Assembly: GCA_003112755.1 (NCBI GenBank)
Contig: BFBT01000003.1
Location: forward strand, 117,798-181,797
Direction: 5' to 3'
From: Lawsonibacter asaccharolyticus
GTDB taxonomy: Bacteria; Bacillota; Clostridia; Oscillospirales; Oscillospiraceae
Length of the DNA stretch: 64,000 nucleotides
Shown here: in pieces, positions 32,919 to 42,523 of the stretch
How positions within the stretch are numbered: position 1 is the stretch's first letter
Layout: each line of letters opens with the position of its first letter
The notes under the pieces: generated by a model
What the model saw: only the letters and a program-made list of their open reading frames with translations
What the model was told of the DNA's origin: nothing
Databases searched by the model: none
Program-made: the position numbers and the translations under genes

Positions 32919-34502
32919 ATGGTAGATACTGTCTTATCCGGGGGCTGGATCATAGACGGCACACGCACGCCCCCCTATCAGGCTGATTTGTGTATTCAGG
33001 ACGGAAAAATTGTCGCGATCAGCCCTCAGTGGGAGGGTAATTGCCGCACGAGGGTGGATGTCACCGGAAAAATCGTCTCTCCCGGTTTTATTGACATTCA
33101 CACCCATTCTGATACCTGTCCATTTTCTGCTGTCTTTCCGGAAAGTAAAGTAGCGCAGGGAATCACTTTGGAAATCGTGGGGAACTGCGGCGTTTCTGCC
33201 GTTCCCATTCTCCCATCCTGTCAGGCGGAACAGACGGCTTATCTTCGAAAGATCAGCGAGATCCCGGTGCCGGAGGAGGCTGTCCGTGATGCCTCTGTCC
33301 AGAAATATGCCGCTCATGTGGCCCAGACAGGCTATCCTTCCCACCTCGGGACGCTGATCGGGCAGGGAACTCTGCGGGCTGGTATCGTGGGCTTTCAAGA
33401 TCGCCCCTTAACGCCCTCTGAAATGGAGCAAATGAAGTTCCTCCTCGATGATCAGCTGAACCAAGGTGCCCTGGGACTATCCCTCGGTCTGATCTATCCC
33501 CCCGGCAGTTTCTCCCCCACGTCAGAGCTGAGGGAGCTGGCGCGTGTGGTCCAAAAGCATAAGAAGATCCTCGCCGTCCATATGCGAAATGAGGGGCCGA
33601 ATATCTTCCAGGCAGTGGAAGAGATGCTCTCTATTGCGGAGGAAACCGGTGTTCATCTGCATATCTCCCATTTGAAGCTAATGGGGAAAGCCCAGTGGGG
33701 GCAGGCCCCCCGCTTACTTGAGCGCATCGAAGCGTCCAGGCAACGTGGAGCCGTTGTCACCTGTGACCAGTACCCTTATACCGCAACCTCCACTATTCTG
33801 GCCGCACTGCTCCCCAGGCGGGCCTATGACGGAGGTTCTGCCGCCATGCTGCGCAGGGTGTCGGACCCAGACACATCCCTTCTTCGGGACATCGCAGAAG
33901 AGATGGAGCGGCGCGGCGGCGCGGACGCTGTTTTAGTCGCCTCCACCCACGGAAGCGCGCCGGAATATCACGGAAAAACCGTCTCCCAGCTCTCTGTTTG
34001 CCTGGGACTTACCCCAGCCGAAACTGTTGCCCATATTTTGGCGCGTTGTTCCGGAACTGTGTCTGCCATCTATTTTTCCATGTCCCAAGAGGACGTCCAT
34101 ACCATCATGTGCGACATGCATGTCGCCATTGGCAGTGATGGCTCCGCCTTCTCTCTTCAGGATACACAGGGCCTGCCCAGCCCTCACCCTCGCAACATTG
34201 CAACCTTTCCCCGTTTTCTGCAGACAGTGCGGGAGCACAGACTGATTTCTCTTCAGGATGCTGTCTACAAGATGACCGCCCTTCCTGCAGCCATTTTGGG
34301 GCTTCGTGACAGGGGAACCCTGGAGCCAGGCAAGGCTGCTGACATCACTGTGTTCGATTATGAGTCCGTCTGTGACCAATGTACTTTCACCGATTCCCTG
34401 GTCGCCCCGTCCGGCATTGAGCATGTCCTGGTAAGCGGCGTGTTTTCCCTGAAGTCTGGTTCCATAACCGGAGCCCGCCCCGGTCAAGTGTTGCTGCGGT
34501 AA
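32919..34502 (+). CDS. N-acyl-D-amino-acid deacylase (D-aminoacylase) family amidohydrolase
   Basis: This cytoplasmic zinc amidohydrolase of 527 residues releases D-amino acids from N-acyl derivatives. The metal-binding motif is GFIDIHTHSD (residues about 58-67); NCGVS, HISHLKLMG and the C-terminal IGSDGSAF (metal Asp) complete the family pattern. A composite N-terminal beta domain holds GTRTPPYQADLCIQDGKI. The second of two nearby ATGs was chosen because GGAGG abuts the first. It precedes an antiporter-type permease, which suggests uptake and cleavage of N-acyl or D-amino-acid-containing compounds such as wall fragments. Confidence 0.9.
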   Translation: MVDTVLSGGWIIDGTRTPPYQADLCIQDGKIVAISPQWEGNCRTRVDVTGKIVSPGFIDIHTHSDTCPFSAVFPESKVAQGITLEIVGNCGVSAVPILPSCQAEQTAYLRKISEIPVPEEAVRDASVQKYAAHVAQTGYPSHLGTLIGQGTLRAGIVGFQDRPLTPSEMEQMKFLLDDQLNQGALGLSLGLIYPPGSFSPTSELRELARVVQKHKKILAVHMRNEGPNIFQAVEEMLSIAEETGVHLHISHLKLMGKAQWGQAPRLLERIEASRQRGAVVTCDQYPYTATSTILAALLPRRAYDGGSAAMLRRVSDPDTSLLRDIAEEMERRGGADAVLVASTHGSAPEYHGKTVSQLSVCLGLTPAETVAHILARCSGTVSAIYFSMSQEDVHTIMCDMHVAIGSDGSAFSLQDTQGLPSPHPRNIATFPRFLQTVREHRLISLQDAVYKMTALPAAILGLRDRGTLEPGKAADITVFDYESVCDQCTFTDSLVAPSGIEHVLVSGVFSLKSGSITGARPGQVLLR

Positions 34503-34552
34503 ATTGTGATCACCTGCACATAAGCAAACGAGAACAGAAAGGAGAATTTCTT

Positions 34553-35884
34553 GTGGAACTTGGTAATTGGGCTTTGATCTCTTCCCCTTCTCTCCTGGCG
34601 CTGCTCCCGCTGATCATCTTCATTGTGTTTGCTCTTCTTGGAAAGGGCAATTATCTGGGCATGTTCCTGGGCATCATCGTCGGCTTCTTCCTGACTGGTC
34701 AGGACCTGGTTTCCCTGACCAATGCCTATACCGCCGCGATCTCCTCCTCCACCACAGTGATCGGTCTGCTCATCATGTTCGGAACAGGGCTCGGCGTTCT
34801 CATGACGGAGGCACGTATCACCCACACTCTTGTCTATTGGATCGTCAAACGGATCGGCATCAACACTCGTGCCAAAGGAAAAATCGTTCTGATCCTCTCC
34901 TCCATCTTGGTCTGCGGGCTGCTGGGGACTTTGGCCGGCGGAAACGCCATCATCTCTCCCATCCTGATCCCGATTTTGGCTGCTCTGGGCATCACCCCCA
35001 CCGTGGTGGCTGTCCTATTCAAGGTATCTGGCGAAATCGGCCTGATTGTTGGCCCGCTGACTGGTGTCACCCTGATCACCATGCAGGTAACCGGCCTCTC
35101 CTATGGGCAGCTGATGCTGTATGCCGTGATCCCCTTTTCTCTCTTCTGGCTGACCGGGGCCTGGATCGGATGCAACCGCGCCCAGCGGCTTACCGAAGGC
35201 ACTGAGCATTATGAGCTTTCTTCCGATATCTCCAGCATTGACTCTATCACTCCAACCCCAAAGGAAAAAAGAAATACAATTATTTTCTTGATCTCCTTTG
35301 TCGTCCTGATCACCTACGGCATACTGATGAAGCAGAGTACTTCCTATGCGCTGACTGTCATGCTACTTTTGGCTGGAATTATTATTCTGATTGCCGGTTT
35401 TCCGGTAGATGAAGGTGTCAAAATGCTGAGCAAAGGCATCGGTAGTCAGGCCTCCACGTTGGTCCTGCTTTTGAATTTCACCGTTATGATGGACTTGGTC
35501 AACGCCGGCGAGGGCTTTACCGCTTTGGGCAATCTTCTCAGCGGGCTGGCGCAGAGTGGTGGAGCCACCGCTCTCGCTTTGGTTTCCGCCGTGGTGGGCG
35601 GATTTGGAATTGAGACCGCCGCTGTACTGGAAATTCAGATCGTGGCTGAGATGTTCGGTGAGATGGCAATTAAGGCAGGACTTCCTATGGGTGTTTTTGC
35701 TGTCTCTATCCTCGCGGCAACCCGCCTGACCAGTTCTGTCTATCCCACCAGCAATTTTATCGGTCAGATGATCACCGCCCGTTGCGACAACACGAAGGAA
35801 GCTCTTCGTGCAAACTGGATTGGTGCCGCTTTTGCATGGGCTTTCGTTTTACTTTATGCTTTCATCGGTCCAATGATCTTTTAA
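34553..35884 (+). CDS. NhaC-like sodium/proton antiporter superfamily permease
   Basis: This membrane protein of 443 residues has about 11 hydrophobic helices. The segment LLGTLAGGNAIISPILIPIL and the C-terminal TSSVYPTSNFIGQM resemble the NhaC/ion-transporter superfamily, many of whose members in clostridia are amino acid or organic acid carriers rather than pH regulators. It starts with GTG after AAAGGAG. It lies 50 nt after the D-aminoacylase gene and probably carries that enzyme's substrate or product. A strong terminator follows. Confidence 0.75.
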   Translation: MELGNWALISSPSLLALLPLIIFIVFALLGKGNYLGMFLGIIVGFFLTGQDLVSLTNAYTAAISSSTTVIGLLIMFGTGLGVLMTEARITHTLVYWIVKRIGINTRAKGKIVLILSSILVCGLLGTLAGGNAIISPILIPILAALGITPTVVAVLFKVSGEIGLIVGPLTGVTLITMQVTGLSYGQLMLYAVIPFSLFWLTGAWIGCNRAQRLTEGTEHYELSSDISSIDSITPTPKEKRNTIIFLISFVVLITYGILMKQSTSYALTVMLLLAGIIILIAGFPVDEGVKMLSKGIGSQASTLVLLLNFTVMMDLVNAGEGFTALGNLLSGLAQSGGATALALVSAVVGGFGIETAAVLEIQIVAEMFGEMAIKAGLPMGVFAVSILAATRLTSSVYPTSNFIGQMITARCDNTKEALRANWIGAAFAWAFVLLYAFIGPMIF

Positions 35885-35908
35885 AACAGTTTGCCTCTCA
35901 TATCCCCA

Positions 35909-35938
35909 GCTGCGGAGCTATGCTCCGCAGCATTTTTA
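35909..35938 (+). terminator. Terminator of the deacylase-antiporter unit
   Basis: A 10-bp GC stem (GCTGCGGAGC) with a TAT loop, followed by ATTTTTAAT. Confidence 0.9.
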
Positions 35939-35939
35939 A

Positions 35940-36420
35940 TGCCAACATCTCCTCTTCTTTTTGAAAGGGTCATTTTTTCAGGTCCTCTTTTCCTGCGCAG
36001 TGTAACATCCCCGCAGTCGATCAAAAGCTGCCCCCGCCAGGAGCCAAGAAAGTCACTCCCCCGAAATACGATTCTCCTGTGCTGTGGGCATCACAGTTCC
36101 TCCCTCATATCTCTCTTCCCATGTCTGCCCTCTCCACCGCGTTTCCAAACAAACTGTGCCGCAAACAGTTGTGTCTTCATCTGAGTGTGATGCAGCTGCG
36201 CCCTGTATTGTGCATAATCCTTTTGATAGGTGGAAGGGAATATTTATAGAGGTCAGCCGGATCTATGAGATCCTGTTCCGGACGCGCCTACATATTTAAG
36301 CCCCACTGCCGACGGCATATACCTTTCCCGTTCATAGTAAAACATGGTACAGGCTTCCATCACGCATGGATCTCCCCCGGAGCTCTCCCCCTCGGAAAAA
36401 GGCAAGCTGTCCACAGTGGG
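35940..36420. other. Gene-free region
   Basis: About 480 bp between two terminators. Open frames are present on the plus strand but none has a convincing ribosome-binding site or recognisable product. Confidence 0.5.
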
Positions 36421-36422
36421 AA

Positions 36423-36465
36423 AGACAAGACAGGAGCGCCCCGCCGGGGCGCTCCTGTCTTGTCT
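36423..36465 (-). terminator. Terminator of the RND efflux operon
   Basis: A perfect 20-bp stem (AGACAAGACAGGAGCGCCCC) with a 3-nt loop and a pyrimidine-rich minus-strand tail lies 14 nt past the pump gene. Confidence 0.85.
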
Positions 36466-36478
36466 CTATTGGGGGCGG

Positions 36479-39400
36479 TCAGGACTGGGCGTTTCCGGCC
36501 TCCACAGGTTCGGGCTGCCGCTTTTTGCGGCGGCCCTTTTTGGTGCCGTCCAGGTTCTCCCGCCGGATCAGCAGATAGAAGGCGGGCATCAGGAACATGG
36601 CCAGGAGGGTGGAGGCGATAAGGCCGCCCACCATGACGTAGGCCATGTCCTTCATCATGCTCATGCCGCTGTCATTGGAAAAAATCATAGGCACCATGGA
36701 GATGATGGTGGTCAGGGTGGTCATCAGGATCGGGCGCAGGCGGGTGGTGCCCGCCTCCACCAGTGCATCCCCTAGAGGCATGGTCTGCCGCAGCTGGTTG
36801 GTGCCGTCCACCAGATAGATGCCGTTGTTCACCGCGATGCCCACCAGCATCAGGAAGCCCATCAGGCCCACGATGCTCATGGGCCGCCCGTTGAGGAACA
36901 CCAGGCCGATGGAGCCAATAAGGCTCAGCGGAATACACATCATCACCATGATGGACAGCCGGGGGGAGTCGAACTGGATGGCCATGACCAGGAACACCAG
37001 GAAGATGCCCGCGGCGATGGCGGTCGCCATGCTCTCCAGGCCCTCTGCGGTGCTCTCATCCATCATGCCCACGCCGAAGGACACCCCCTGGGGCAGGTCG
37101 AGCTGGGCCGTCCGGGCGTCGATCTCTTTTGGGGCGCTGTACTTGGCGGAATCGGTGGTGGTGGCCGTAAGGGTGACGCTGTACTGCCCCTCCTGCCGGG
37201 TGATGGTGGGCAGAGTAGTGATGTACTCTACGGTGGAGATGTCCCGCAGGGCCACCTGCTGGCCAGTCTGGGTGGTGATGGGGTAGTCCAGCAGGGCGGA
37301 AATATCGTCGTACTTGCCCTCGGGGTACTCCAGGACCACATCATACTCCGTGTCGCCGTAGTCCACCGATGTGGCATTCATGCCCTCCAGCAAATAATAG
37401 ATCTGCATGGCCACCGCTGACTCAGAGGTGCCCAGGGCCATGGCCTTCTGGGAATTGATGACGATGCGGCCCTTGGACTGGCTGGAGCGGAAGGGGTTCT
37501 CGATGCGGATAACGCCGGGGACCTGTGTCATGGCCTCCTCCACCTGCTCCGCTGCGGTCTGAAGGGTATCCAGGTCGCTGCCCAGCAGGACCACATCCTT
37601 GCTGTTGCTGCTCATCAGGGCGCTCATGTCCATGGCGCCGCTGGGGGAGACAGACACATCCATATCCGGCACGCTGCCGAAGCGGGCGGTGTACTCCTCC
37701 ACCGCCGCCTCGCTGGAGCGGTCACAGTTATCTACGGAGTAGGCGGTGAAGGAGGCGGTATTCCCGGACAGGTCCAGGGTCACGCTCTCGAAGTTCTCGT
37801 CGGAGAGGAGGGCGTCCTCCAGGGTCTGAATGCGCTGGTTCATCACCTCCACCTTGGTGCCCGAGCGGAAAGCTACGTCCACAGTGATGCTGCCGTCATA
37901 GTTGCTGGCCATCATCACAAATTCCATCTGGGTCATCAGCAGGATGGCGGCCAGGAAGCAGGCGCCGCCCACCAGCACCACCCGCCCGGGGTGGCGCAGC
38001 AGCCGGGGCAGGGTCCGGCGGTAGAAGCCCTTGAACCGGCCCAGGATGCGGTTGGTAATAAGCTGATCCTTGGTCCGGGGCTTGAGCCAGAGGAAGGCCA
38101 GTGGGACCACCACCACAGCGCACAGGAAGGAGCACAGCAGGGTCAGCAGGATGGTCCAGCTCAGGGGGCCGGTCATCATGCCCACCAGGCCGTCGGCCAT
38201 GGCCATGGGGATGTACACCACCACGGTGGTGAGGGTGCCCGCCAGGATGGACATGAGCATGGTGGCCGTGCCGGTGGCGGCAGCCTCCCGGAAATCCATT
38301 CCCTCTTCCTTGCAGCGCATGCAGCTCTCCAGCACCACAATGGAGTTATCCACGATCATGCCGATGGCGATGATGAGGGCCGAGCCGGTCATCAGGTCGA
38401 TGTTGAAGCCGGCAAAGTTCAGCAGGATCACTGCCAGCAGGATGGACAGAGGCATGCTGATGCCCACGATCAGGCTGGCCCGCAGGTCGCCGAAGAAGAC
38501 GAACAGCACGATCATGGTTAGGATGACGCCGGTGATGAGGGTATTGAGCACCTCGCCCAGGGTCTCCAGGATACTGTCGCCCTCGCTGTAAATGGTCTCA
38601 AAGCCCACACCGTCCACGCTGTACTGGTCCAGCACGTCCTGGACCGCATTGCACACCTCCATAGTGGCGGCGGAATCCTGCTTGGTGACAGTGAGCATGA
38701 CGCTCTCCTGGCCGTTGTAGCGGCTGACGGTGTCCGCATCCTCCTCATACAGGTTGAAGAAGGTACAGATATCCTCCAGCATCACCGTGTGGCCGGAAGG
38801 GGTCTGGATGGGCAGATCCCGGAAGTTGGGGTTGACCTCCACGTTGCCGTACACGCCCAGGGCGATGTCCTGGGAGCCCAGGGACACGCTGCCCACCGGC
38901 ATGTCGAAGTCGGCCGCCGCGATGGCAGAGCCCACGGTGGAAATGGACAGTCCATACTGCCGCATGGCCGCCTCGTCCAGCACGATGCGCAGGTACTCAT
39001 CCCGGGCGCCGGACAGCTCTACCCGGGCCACGCCGCCGATATTCTCCAGGGCGGGGACCACCTCGTTGTCCAGATAGTCCGCCACGTCGATGCCCGCGGG
39101 GGCGGTGGCGGAGATCATCATGGTTCCCAGGGCGTCGGCGCTGATCTCCATGATGATGGGGTCGCCGCACTCGTCAGGGAGGGAGGGCATCAGGTTATCG
39201 ATGGCGCTCTTCAGATCAGAGTAGGCGTCGTCCATGTCCGTGCCGTATTGATAGGTCAGCTGGAGCATGGTGTAGTTTTCCGAGGAGTAGGAGTTGATGG
39301 AATCCAGATCGGACAGGGACTCACACTCGTCCTCCATTGGCTGGGTCAGCAGCCGGTCTACGCTGTCCGCATCTGCCCCCGGCCAGGTGATCATCACCAG

Positions 39401-39535
39401 CTCCATGGGCATCTCCATGTCCGGCATATACTCCAGGGGCATCCCGGTGAGGGAAGCGGAGCCGAACACCACCACGCCCAGGATGAGGGTGATGATAGAC
39501 ATGGGGCGCCGCAGGACTAATTGAATGAACTTCAT
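36479..39535 (-). CDS. RND-family efflux pump (AcrB/MexB-like inner membrane transporter)
   Basis: This proton-driven exporter of 1018 residues has the RND layout: TM1 at about 12-31, a large external loop, TMs 2-6 around 330-530, a second loop, then TMs 8-12 around 840-1000. Conserved pieces include PMSIITLILG at TM1, WPGADADSVD, the TM4 region SALIIAIGMIVDNSIVVLE with its proton-relay aspartate, and the TM10 region VGIAVNNGIYLVDGTNQLR. It is the last gene of the TolC-like/adaptor/pump operon, 6 nt after the adaptor gene. It is shorter at the C-terminus than E. coli AcrB, as usual in clostridial versions. Confidence 0.95.
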   Translation of the reverse strand: MKFIQLVLRRPMSIITLILGVVVFGSASLTGMPLEYMPDMEMPMELVMITWPGADADSVDRLLTQPMEDECESLSDLDSINSYSSENYTMLQLTYQYGTDMDDAYSDLKSAIDNLMPSLPDECGDPIIMEISADALGTMMISATAPAGIDVADYLDNEVVPALENIGGVARVELSGARDEYLRIVLDEAAMRQYGLSISTVGSAIAAADFDMPVGSVSLGSQDIALGVYGNVEVNPNFRDLPIQTPSGHTVMLEDICTFFNLYEEDADTVSRYNGQESVMLTVTKQDSAATMEVCNAVQDVLDQYSVDGVGFETIYSEGDSILETLGEVLNTLITGVILTMIVLFVFFGDLRASLIVGISMPLSILLAVILLNFAGFNIDLMTGSALIIAIGMIVDNSIVVLESCMRCKEEGMDFREAAATGTATMLMSILAGTLTTVVVYIPMAMADGLVGMMTGPLSWTILLTLLCSFLCAVVVVPLAFLWLKPRTKDQLITNRILGRFKGFYRRTLPRLLRHPGRVVLVGGACFLAAILLMTQMEFVMMASNYDGSITVDVAFRSGTKVEVMNQRIQTLEDALLSDENFESVTLDLSGNTASFTAYSVDNCDRSSEAAVEEYTARFGSVPDMDVSVSPSGAMDMSALMSSNSKDVVLLGSDLDTLQTAAEQVEEAMTQVPGVIRIENPFRSSQSKGRIVINSQKAMALGTSESAVAMQIYYLLEGMNATSVDYGDTEYDVVLEYPEGKYDDISALLDYPITTQTGQQVALRDISTVEYITTLPTITRQEGQYSVTLTATTTDSAKYSAPKEIDARTAQLDLPQGVSFGVGMMDESTAEGLESMATAIAAGIFLVFLVMAIQFDSPRLSIMVMMCIPLSLIGSIGLVFLNGRPMSIVGLMGFLMLVGIAVNNGIYLVDGTNQLRQTMPLGDALVEAGTTRLRPILMTTLTTIISMVPMIFSNDSGMSMMKDMAYVMVGGLIASTLLAMFLMPAFYLLIRRENLDGTKKGRRKKRQPEPVEAGNAQS

Positions 39536-39541
39536 GCCGCG

Positions 39542-40762
39542 TTATCCCTCCGCCTCTGGGCCGGATGCCGCCGGATCGGCCTGGGCGCTCTCGCTGTCCT
39601 CCGTCTGGGCGGCGGTCTGCACGGAGACCCCGTCCCGCAGGCTGGAGGACCAAGTGGTGATGACCTCGTCCCCCAGGGTCAAGCCGCTGGTTACGGCGAT
39701 GGTGTCAGCGGTGTACAGGCCGATGGTCACGTCGGAGCGCACCGCTTTGCCGTCCTGGACCACATACACATAGGAGACGCCGCTTTCAAAAAACATAGCG
39801 TCGCTGGGGATGAGCACTGCCCCGGTGACCTGGTGGGCGGTGGTAGTCAGCTCCACCGCCAGCCCGTCGGGCAGGTCCTGGGCTCCGTCGATAATAGCCT
39901 TTACCCTGAACTGGCCCACTTGGGCGTCCACCACGCCGCCGATCTCGGTGACCGCCCCCTCATAGGACTGGCCGTTATAGGTGACGGTGACCGCCTGGCC
40001 AGGGGTAAGGGTCTGGCGCACAGAGTCGGTGACATAGAAGGTGACCGTTTTGTTGTTCCCATTGGAGATGACGAAGGCCACCTGACCGGAAGCGGCGAAG
40101 TTGTTCTGGGTGACGTTCACCGCCTCCACCACGCCGTTGATGGGGGCGGTGAGGTTGTAGAGGGAGAGCTGGTACTGGGCGGAATCCACCCCCACCTGGG
40201 CGGACTGGATGCCCGCCCGGGCAGAGTTCAGGGATGCCTGGGCCGCCTCCAGGCCAGCCTGGGCAGACAGGAGGGTCTGGTGGGCCTGGTCCACTTCCAC
40301 CTGGGAGGCAGCGCCGATCTCCAGCAGGGCCAGAGTGTCGTCATAGTTGTCCTGGGCCAGGCGCAGCTGCTCCTGCAGCAGGGGCAGGTCCGTGCCGCCG
40401 TAGTTGGACACCGCGCTGTTATAGCTCTCCTGGGCACTGTTGGCCGCGGCCTGGGCATTTTGCAGGCTCAGGCGGGCGCTCTCGTCATCAAAGCGGCACA
40501 GCAGGTCCCCGGCAGAGACGGTGTCCCCTACGGCAACGGCCACTTGCTCCACATTGCCGGAGATCATGGATACCACGCTGGCAGTACCCTCTGCGGAGAT
40601 GGTGCCGATGTATGTGCTCTGGGTGCTCAGGTCCCCGGCCTGGACGGCGGTGGTCTCCACCGTTACGGTGGGGTCCAGCAGGGGCTCCTCCACCGGCGCC
40701 TGGCAGCCAGCCAAGGCGAGGGTCAGGGCGCCGCACAATAAAACGGAAAGTTTGCGATCCAT
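39542..40762 (-). CDS. RND efflux periplasmic-adaptor (membrane fusion) lipoprotein
   Basis: This adaptor of 406 residues links pump and exit duct. The signal sequence ends in the lipobox LALAGC, giving a lipid-anchored protein. A biotinyl-lipoyl half (VGDTVSAGDLLCRFDD), a long alpha-hairpin (residues about 95-215) rich in Ala/Gln, a second lipoyl half (INGVVEAVNVTQNNF), beta-barrel and membrane-proximal domains follow. A second in-frame ATG 15 nt upstream overlaps the ribosome-binding site, so the inner start was chosen. It is co-oriented between the TolC-like and pump genes. Confidence 0.9.
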   Translation of the reverse strand: MDRKLSVLLCGALTLALAGCQAPVEEPLLDPTVTVETTAVQAGDLSTQSTYIGTISAEGTASVVSMISGNVEQVAVAVGDTVSAGDLLCRFDDESARLSLQNAQAAANSAQESYNSAVSNYGGTDLPLLQEQLRLAQDNYDDTLALLEIGAASQVEVDQAHQTLLSAQAGLEAAQASLNSARAGIQSAQVGVDSAQYQLSLYNLTAPINGVVEAVNVTQNNFAASGQVAFVISNGNNKTVTFYVTDSVRQTLTPGQAVTVTYNGQSYEGAVTEIGGVVDAQVGQFRVKAIIDGAQDLPDGLAVELTTTAHQVTGAVLIPSDAMFFESGVSYVYVVQDGKAVRSDVTIGLYTADTIAVTSGLTLGDEVITTWSSSLRDGVSVQTAAQTEDSESAQADPAASGPEAEG

Positions 40763-40833
40763 GGAGTCGTGTTCCATCCTTTCTTCCCTTCAAACTGCGG
40801 GCAGCCGGCAGGGGCCGCCCTGAGTGTCTCTGT

Positions 40834-42117
40834 TTATACTCCCTGGGCCGGGAGCAGGCCGTACTCCACCGCCCAGCGATAGCTGTTGCAGGCGGAGAAC
40901 AGGTCTCTCCAGGCACTGTCCAGGGCAGATTGGGCAGATGCCACTTCGTCCTGGGCATCCAGCACCGCGGAGCAGGTGGTCAGCCCCAGGTCATAGCGGG
41001 TCTGGACGGTGTCCAGCTGGGACTGCTGCCAAACCAGAGCGGACTGGGCACTGGCATACAGCTGCTCATAGTTGGCCAGGGAGTCATACAGGCTTTTGAA
41101 GCTGGTCTCGAAGTTCTGGACTGTGGACTGGTAGGTGAGCTGAGCGGCGTTCCAGGTATGCTCCGCCTGCTGGAGCAGGTACTGCTTGCGGGAGGAGCGG
41201 TAGTCGGAGCGGGCGTCCTTCCAATCCTCTTCCGCATCCTCCAGCGCCTTCTGGGCACTGCGCAGGGTCCAGCTGGCCGCCTTGGCGGCCTCCAGGCCGG
41301 CCTCATAGTCGGGGACCTCCCACACTGTCTCCGACCGGGTAGGCAGAGCGCCCAGTTCCAGCTCTCCGGTGGGGGCCTCACCGATGAGATTCTGGAGCTG
41401 GACCTTCAGCTCCCGGATGGTGGCGTCCAGGCTGTTCAGCTGGCTGACGGTCTCCACCCGGGTCTGCTCCAGCTGAGCCACTGTCTGCTGGGACACCTGG
41501 CCCAGCGTCTGCCGCAGGCGCAGCTCCTCCAAGCTCCGGTCCAGGGCGGCCAGGCCCCGCTGTCCGTCGGCGGCCTGCTGCTCCAGGCCCAGAAGGGTGA
41601 TGTACAGCGTCTCGCCCCCGGAGACCACCTGGTTCACCGTGTCCTCCAGCTGCCACACCACATCGGCGTTGTCCGCCTGCAGCTCTCCGTCCTTGATCGC
41701 GTCAAAGGTCTCCCGCAGAGCGTCATAGGTCTGGTCCAGGGCGTCAGCACCCATGCTGTTGCCCATCAGGACCATCATCCACTGCAGATCGGCGATGTCG
41801 TTGATCTGTCGGCGCAAATCATCATACATCAGGTCATAGTCGATGCCCTCGATGCCGCCGATGTTCTCCGCCAGGATCAGGGCGCTCAGGCTCCCCTCCC
41901 GGATGCGGCTGTCCAGGTTGGCCCAGGTCACTGTCCCCTCCGGGTCGGGCCGGGGATCCTGGGTCTCCTCCGGGTCAGCAGGCACCTGCTGGACTCCCCC
42001 ATTCTGGGCCCCGGTCTCCCGTGCGTTGTCCTCCCCCGGCTCTGCGGCCAGGGTGGGAAGGCTCAGCGTACCGGCTAGAATCAATACAGCCAGCAGCAGA
42101 GAAATTCTTTGTCTCAT
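40834..42117 (-). CDS. TolC-family efflux duct-like protein
   Basis: The 427 residues start with a cleavable signal peptide (about 1-25, ending TLAAEPG) and consist mainly of long amphipathic helices with regular Gln/Ala/Leu coiled-coil heptads, the pattern of the TolC outer-membrane efflux family (OEP repeats at about 60-230 and 250-425). GGAGGCAC precedes the ATG. It is the first gene of the RND operon. The host is expected to have one membrane, so the role of a TolC-like part is unclear: it could span the thick wall or serve as an exported adaptor. Confidence 0.85.
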   Translation of the reverse strand: MRQRISLLLAVLILAGTLSLPTLAAEPGEDNARETGAQNGGVQQVPADPEETQDPRPDPEGTVTWANLDSRIREGSLSALILAENIGGIEGIDYDLMYDDLRRQINDIADLQWMMVLMGNSMGADALDQTYDALRETFDAIKDGELQADNADVVWQLEDTVNQVVSGGETLYITLLGLEQQAADGQRGLAALDRSLEELRLRQTLGQVSQQTVAQLEQTRVETVSQLNSLDATIRELKVQLQNLIGEAPTGELELGALPTRSETVWEVPDYEAGLEAAKAASWTLRSAQKALEDAEEDWKDARSDYRSSRKQYLLQQAEHTWNAAQLTYQSTVQNFETSFKSLYDSLANYEQLYASAQSALVWQQSQLDTVQTRYDLGLTTCSAVLDAQDEVASAQSALDSAWRDLFSACNSYRWAVEYGLLPAQGV

Positions 42118-42184
42118 GGTTGTGCCTCCATCGTCGCTGCGCGTTCGTGCAGATTTTCTAACGGCGGTAGCATAGCACGCTCAG

Positions 42185-42202
42185 GTAAACTCATTGTAAA
42201 CT
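42185..42202 (+). promoter_or_regulatory. Regulator site near the RND operon promoter
   Basis: GTAAACT-CATT-GTAAACT is a perfect 7-bp direct repeat with 11-bp period, typical of tandem sites for OmpR-family regulators. It lies about 70-85 bp before the TolC-like gene and probably touches its promoter. Confidence 0.65.
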
Positions 42203-42288
42203 GGGCCGCCCGGGCGGCAGGAAGAAAACGCCGGAAATCCCCCTCTCTGCCCCACATTTTTTAGAAAAACCCACAAAGAGCGACAGGA

Positions 42289-42306
42289 AGTTTACGTCTA
42301 GTTTAC
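42289..42306 (-). promoter_or_regulatory. Regulator site near the two-component promoter
   Basis: On the minus strand this reads GTAAACT-AGAC-GTAAACT, the same 11-bp-period direct repeat as at 42185-42202 but in opposite orientation. It ends about 42 bp before the -35 box of the regulator gene, a usual position for activation. Confidence 0.65.
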
Positions 42307-42347
42307 CCGAAGGGGCTATGCTGGTCTTCCAAAGGCGGGCTCTCCCT

Positions 42348-42376
42348 TTGACGGACAGCCCCTGGGACGATATAAT
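42348..42376 (+). promoter_or_regulatory. Promoter of the two-component system beside the RND operon
   Basis: TTGACG and a perfect TATAAT are separated by 17 bp, with a leader of about 140 nt before the regulator ATG. Confidence 0.75.
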
Positions 42377-42523
42377 GTCTGTGACACCCTATATCCCATG
42401 GATGAGATACTAGGCTGTTGTTCTTTCGTTGATTTTTGTTGTGGAACTATCAAAAATAACTCCGGCGCGGGAGAACTGCCCAGAGGGGTCTTCCCAAACC
42501 AAGGCCGGGGAAGGGAGACGGCA

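Noticed and set aside
42185..42306. A larger inverted repeat spanning both GTAAACT sites as a transcription terminator
   Set aside because: The sites are 87 bp apart with no pairing between, and each is a direct repeat; an operator reading explains them better.
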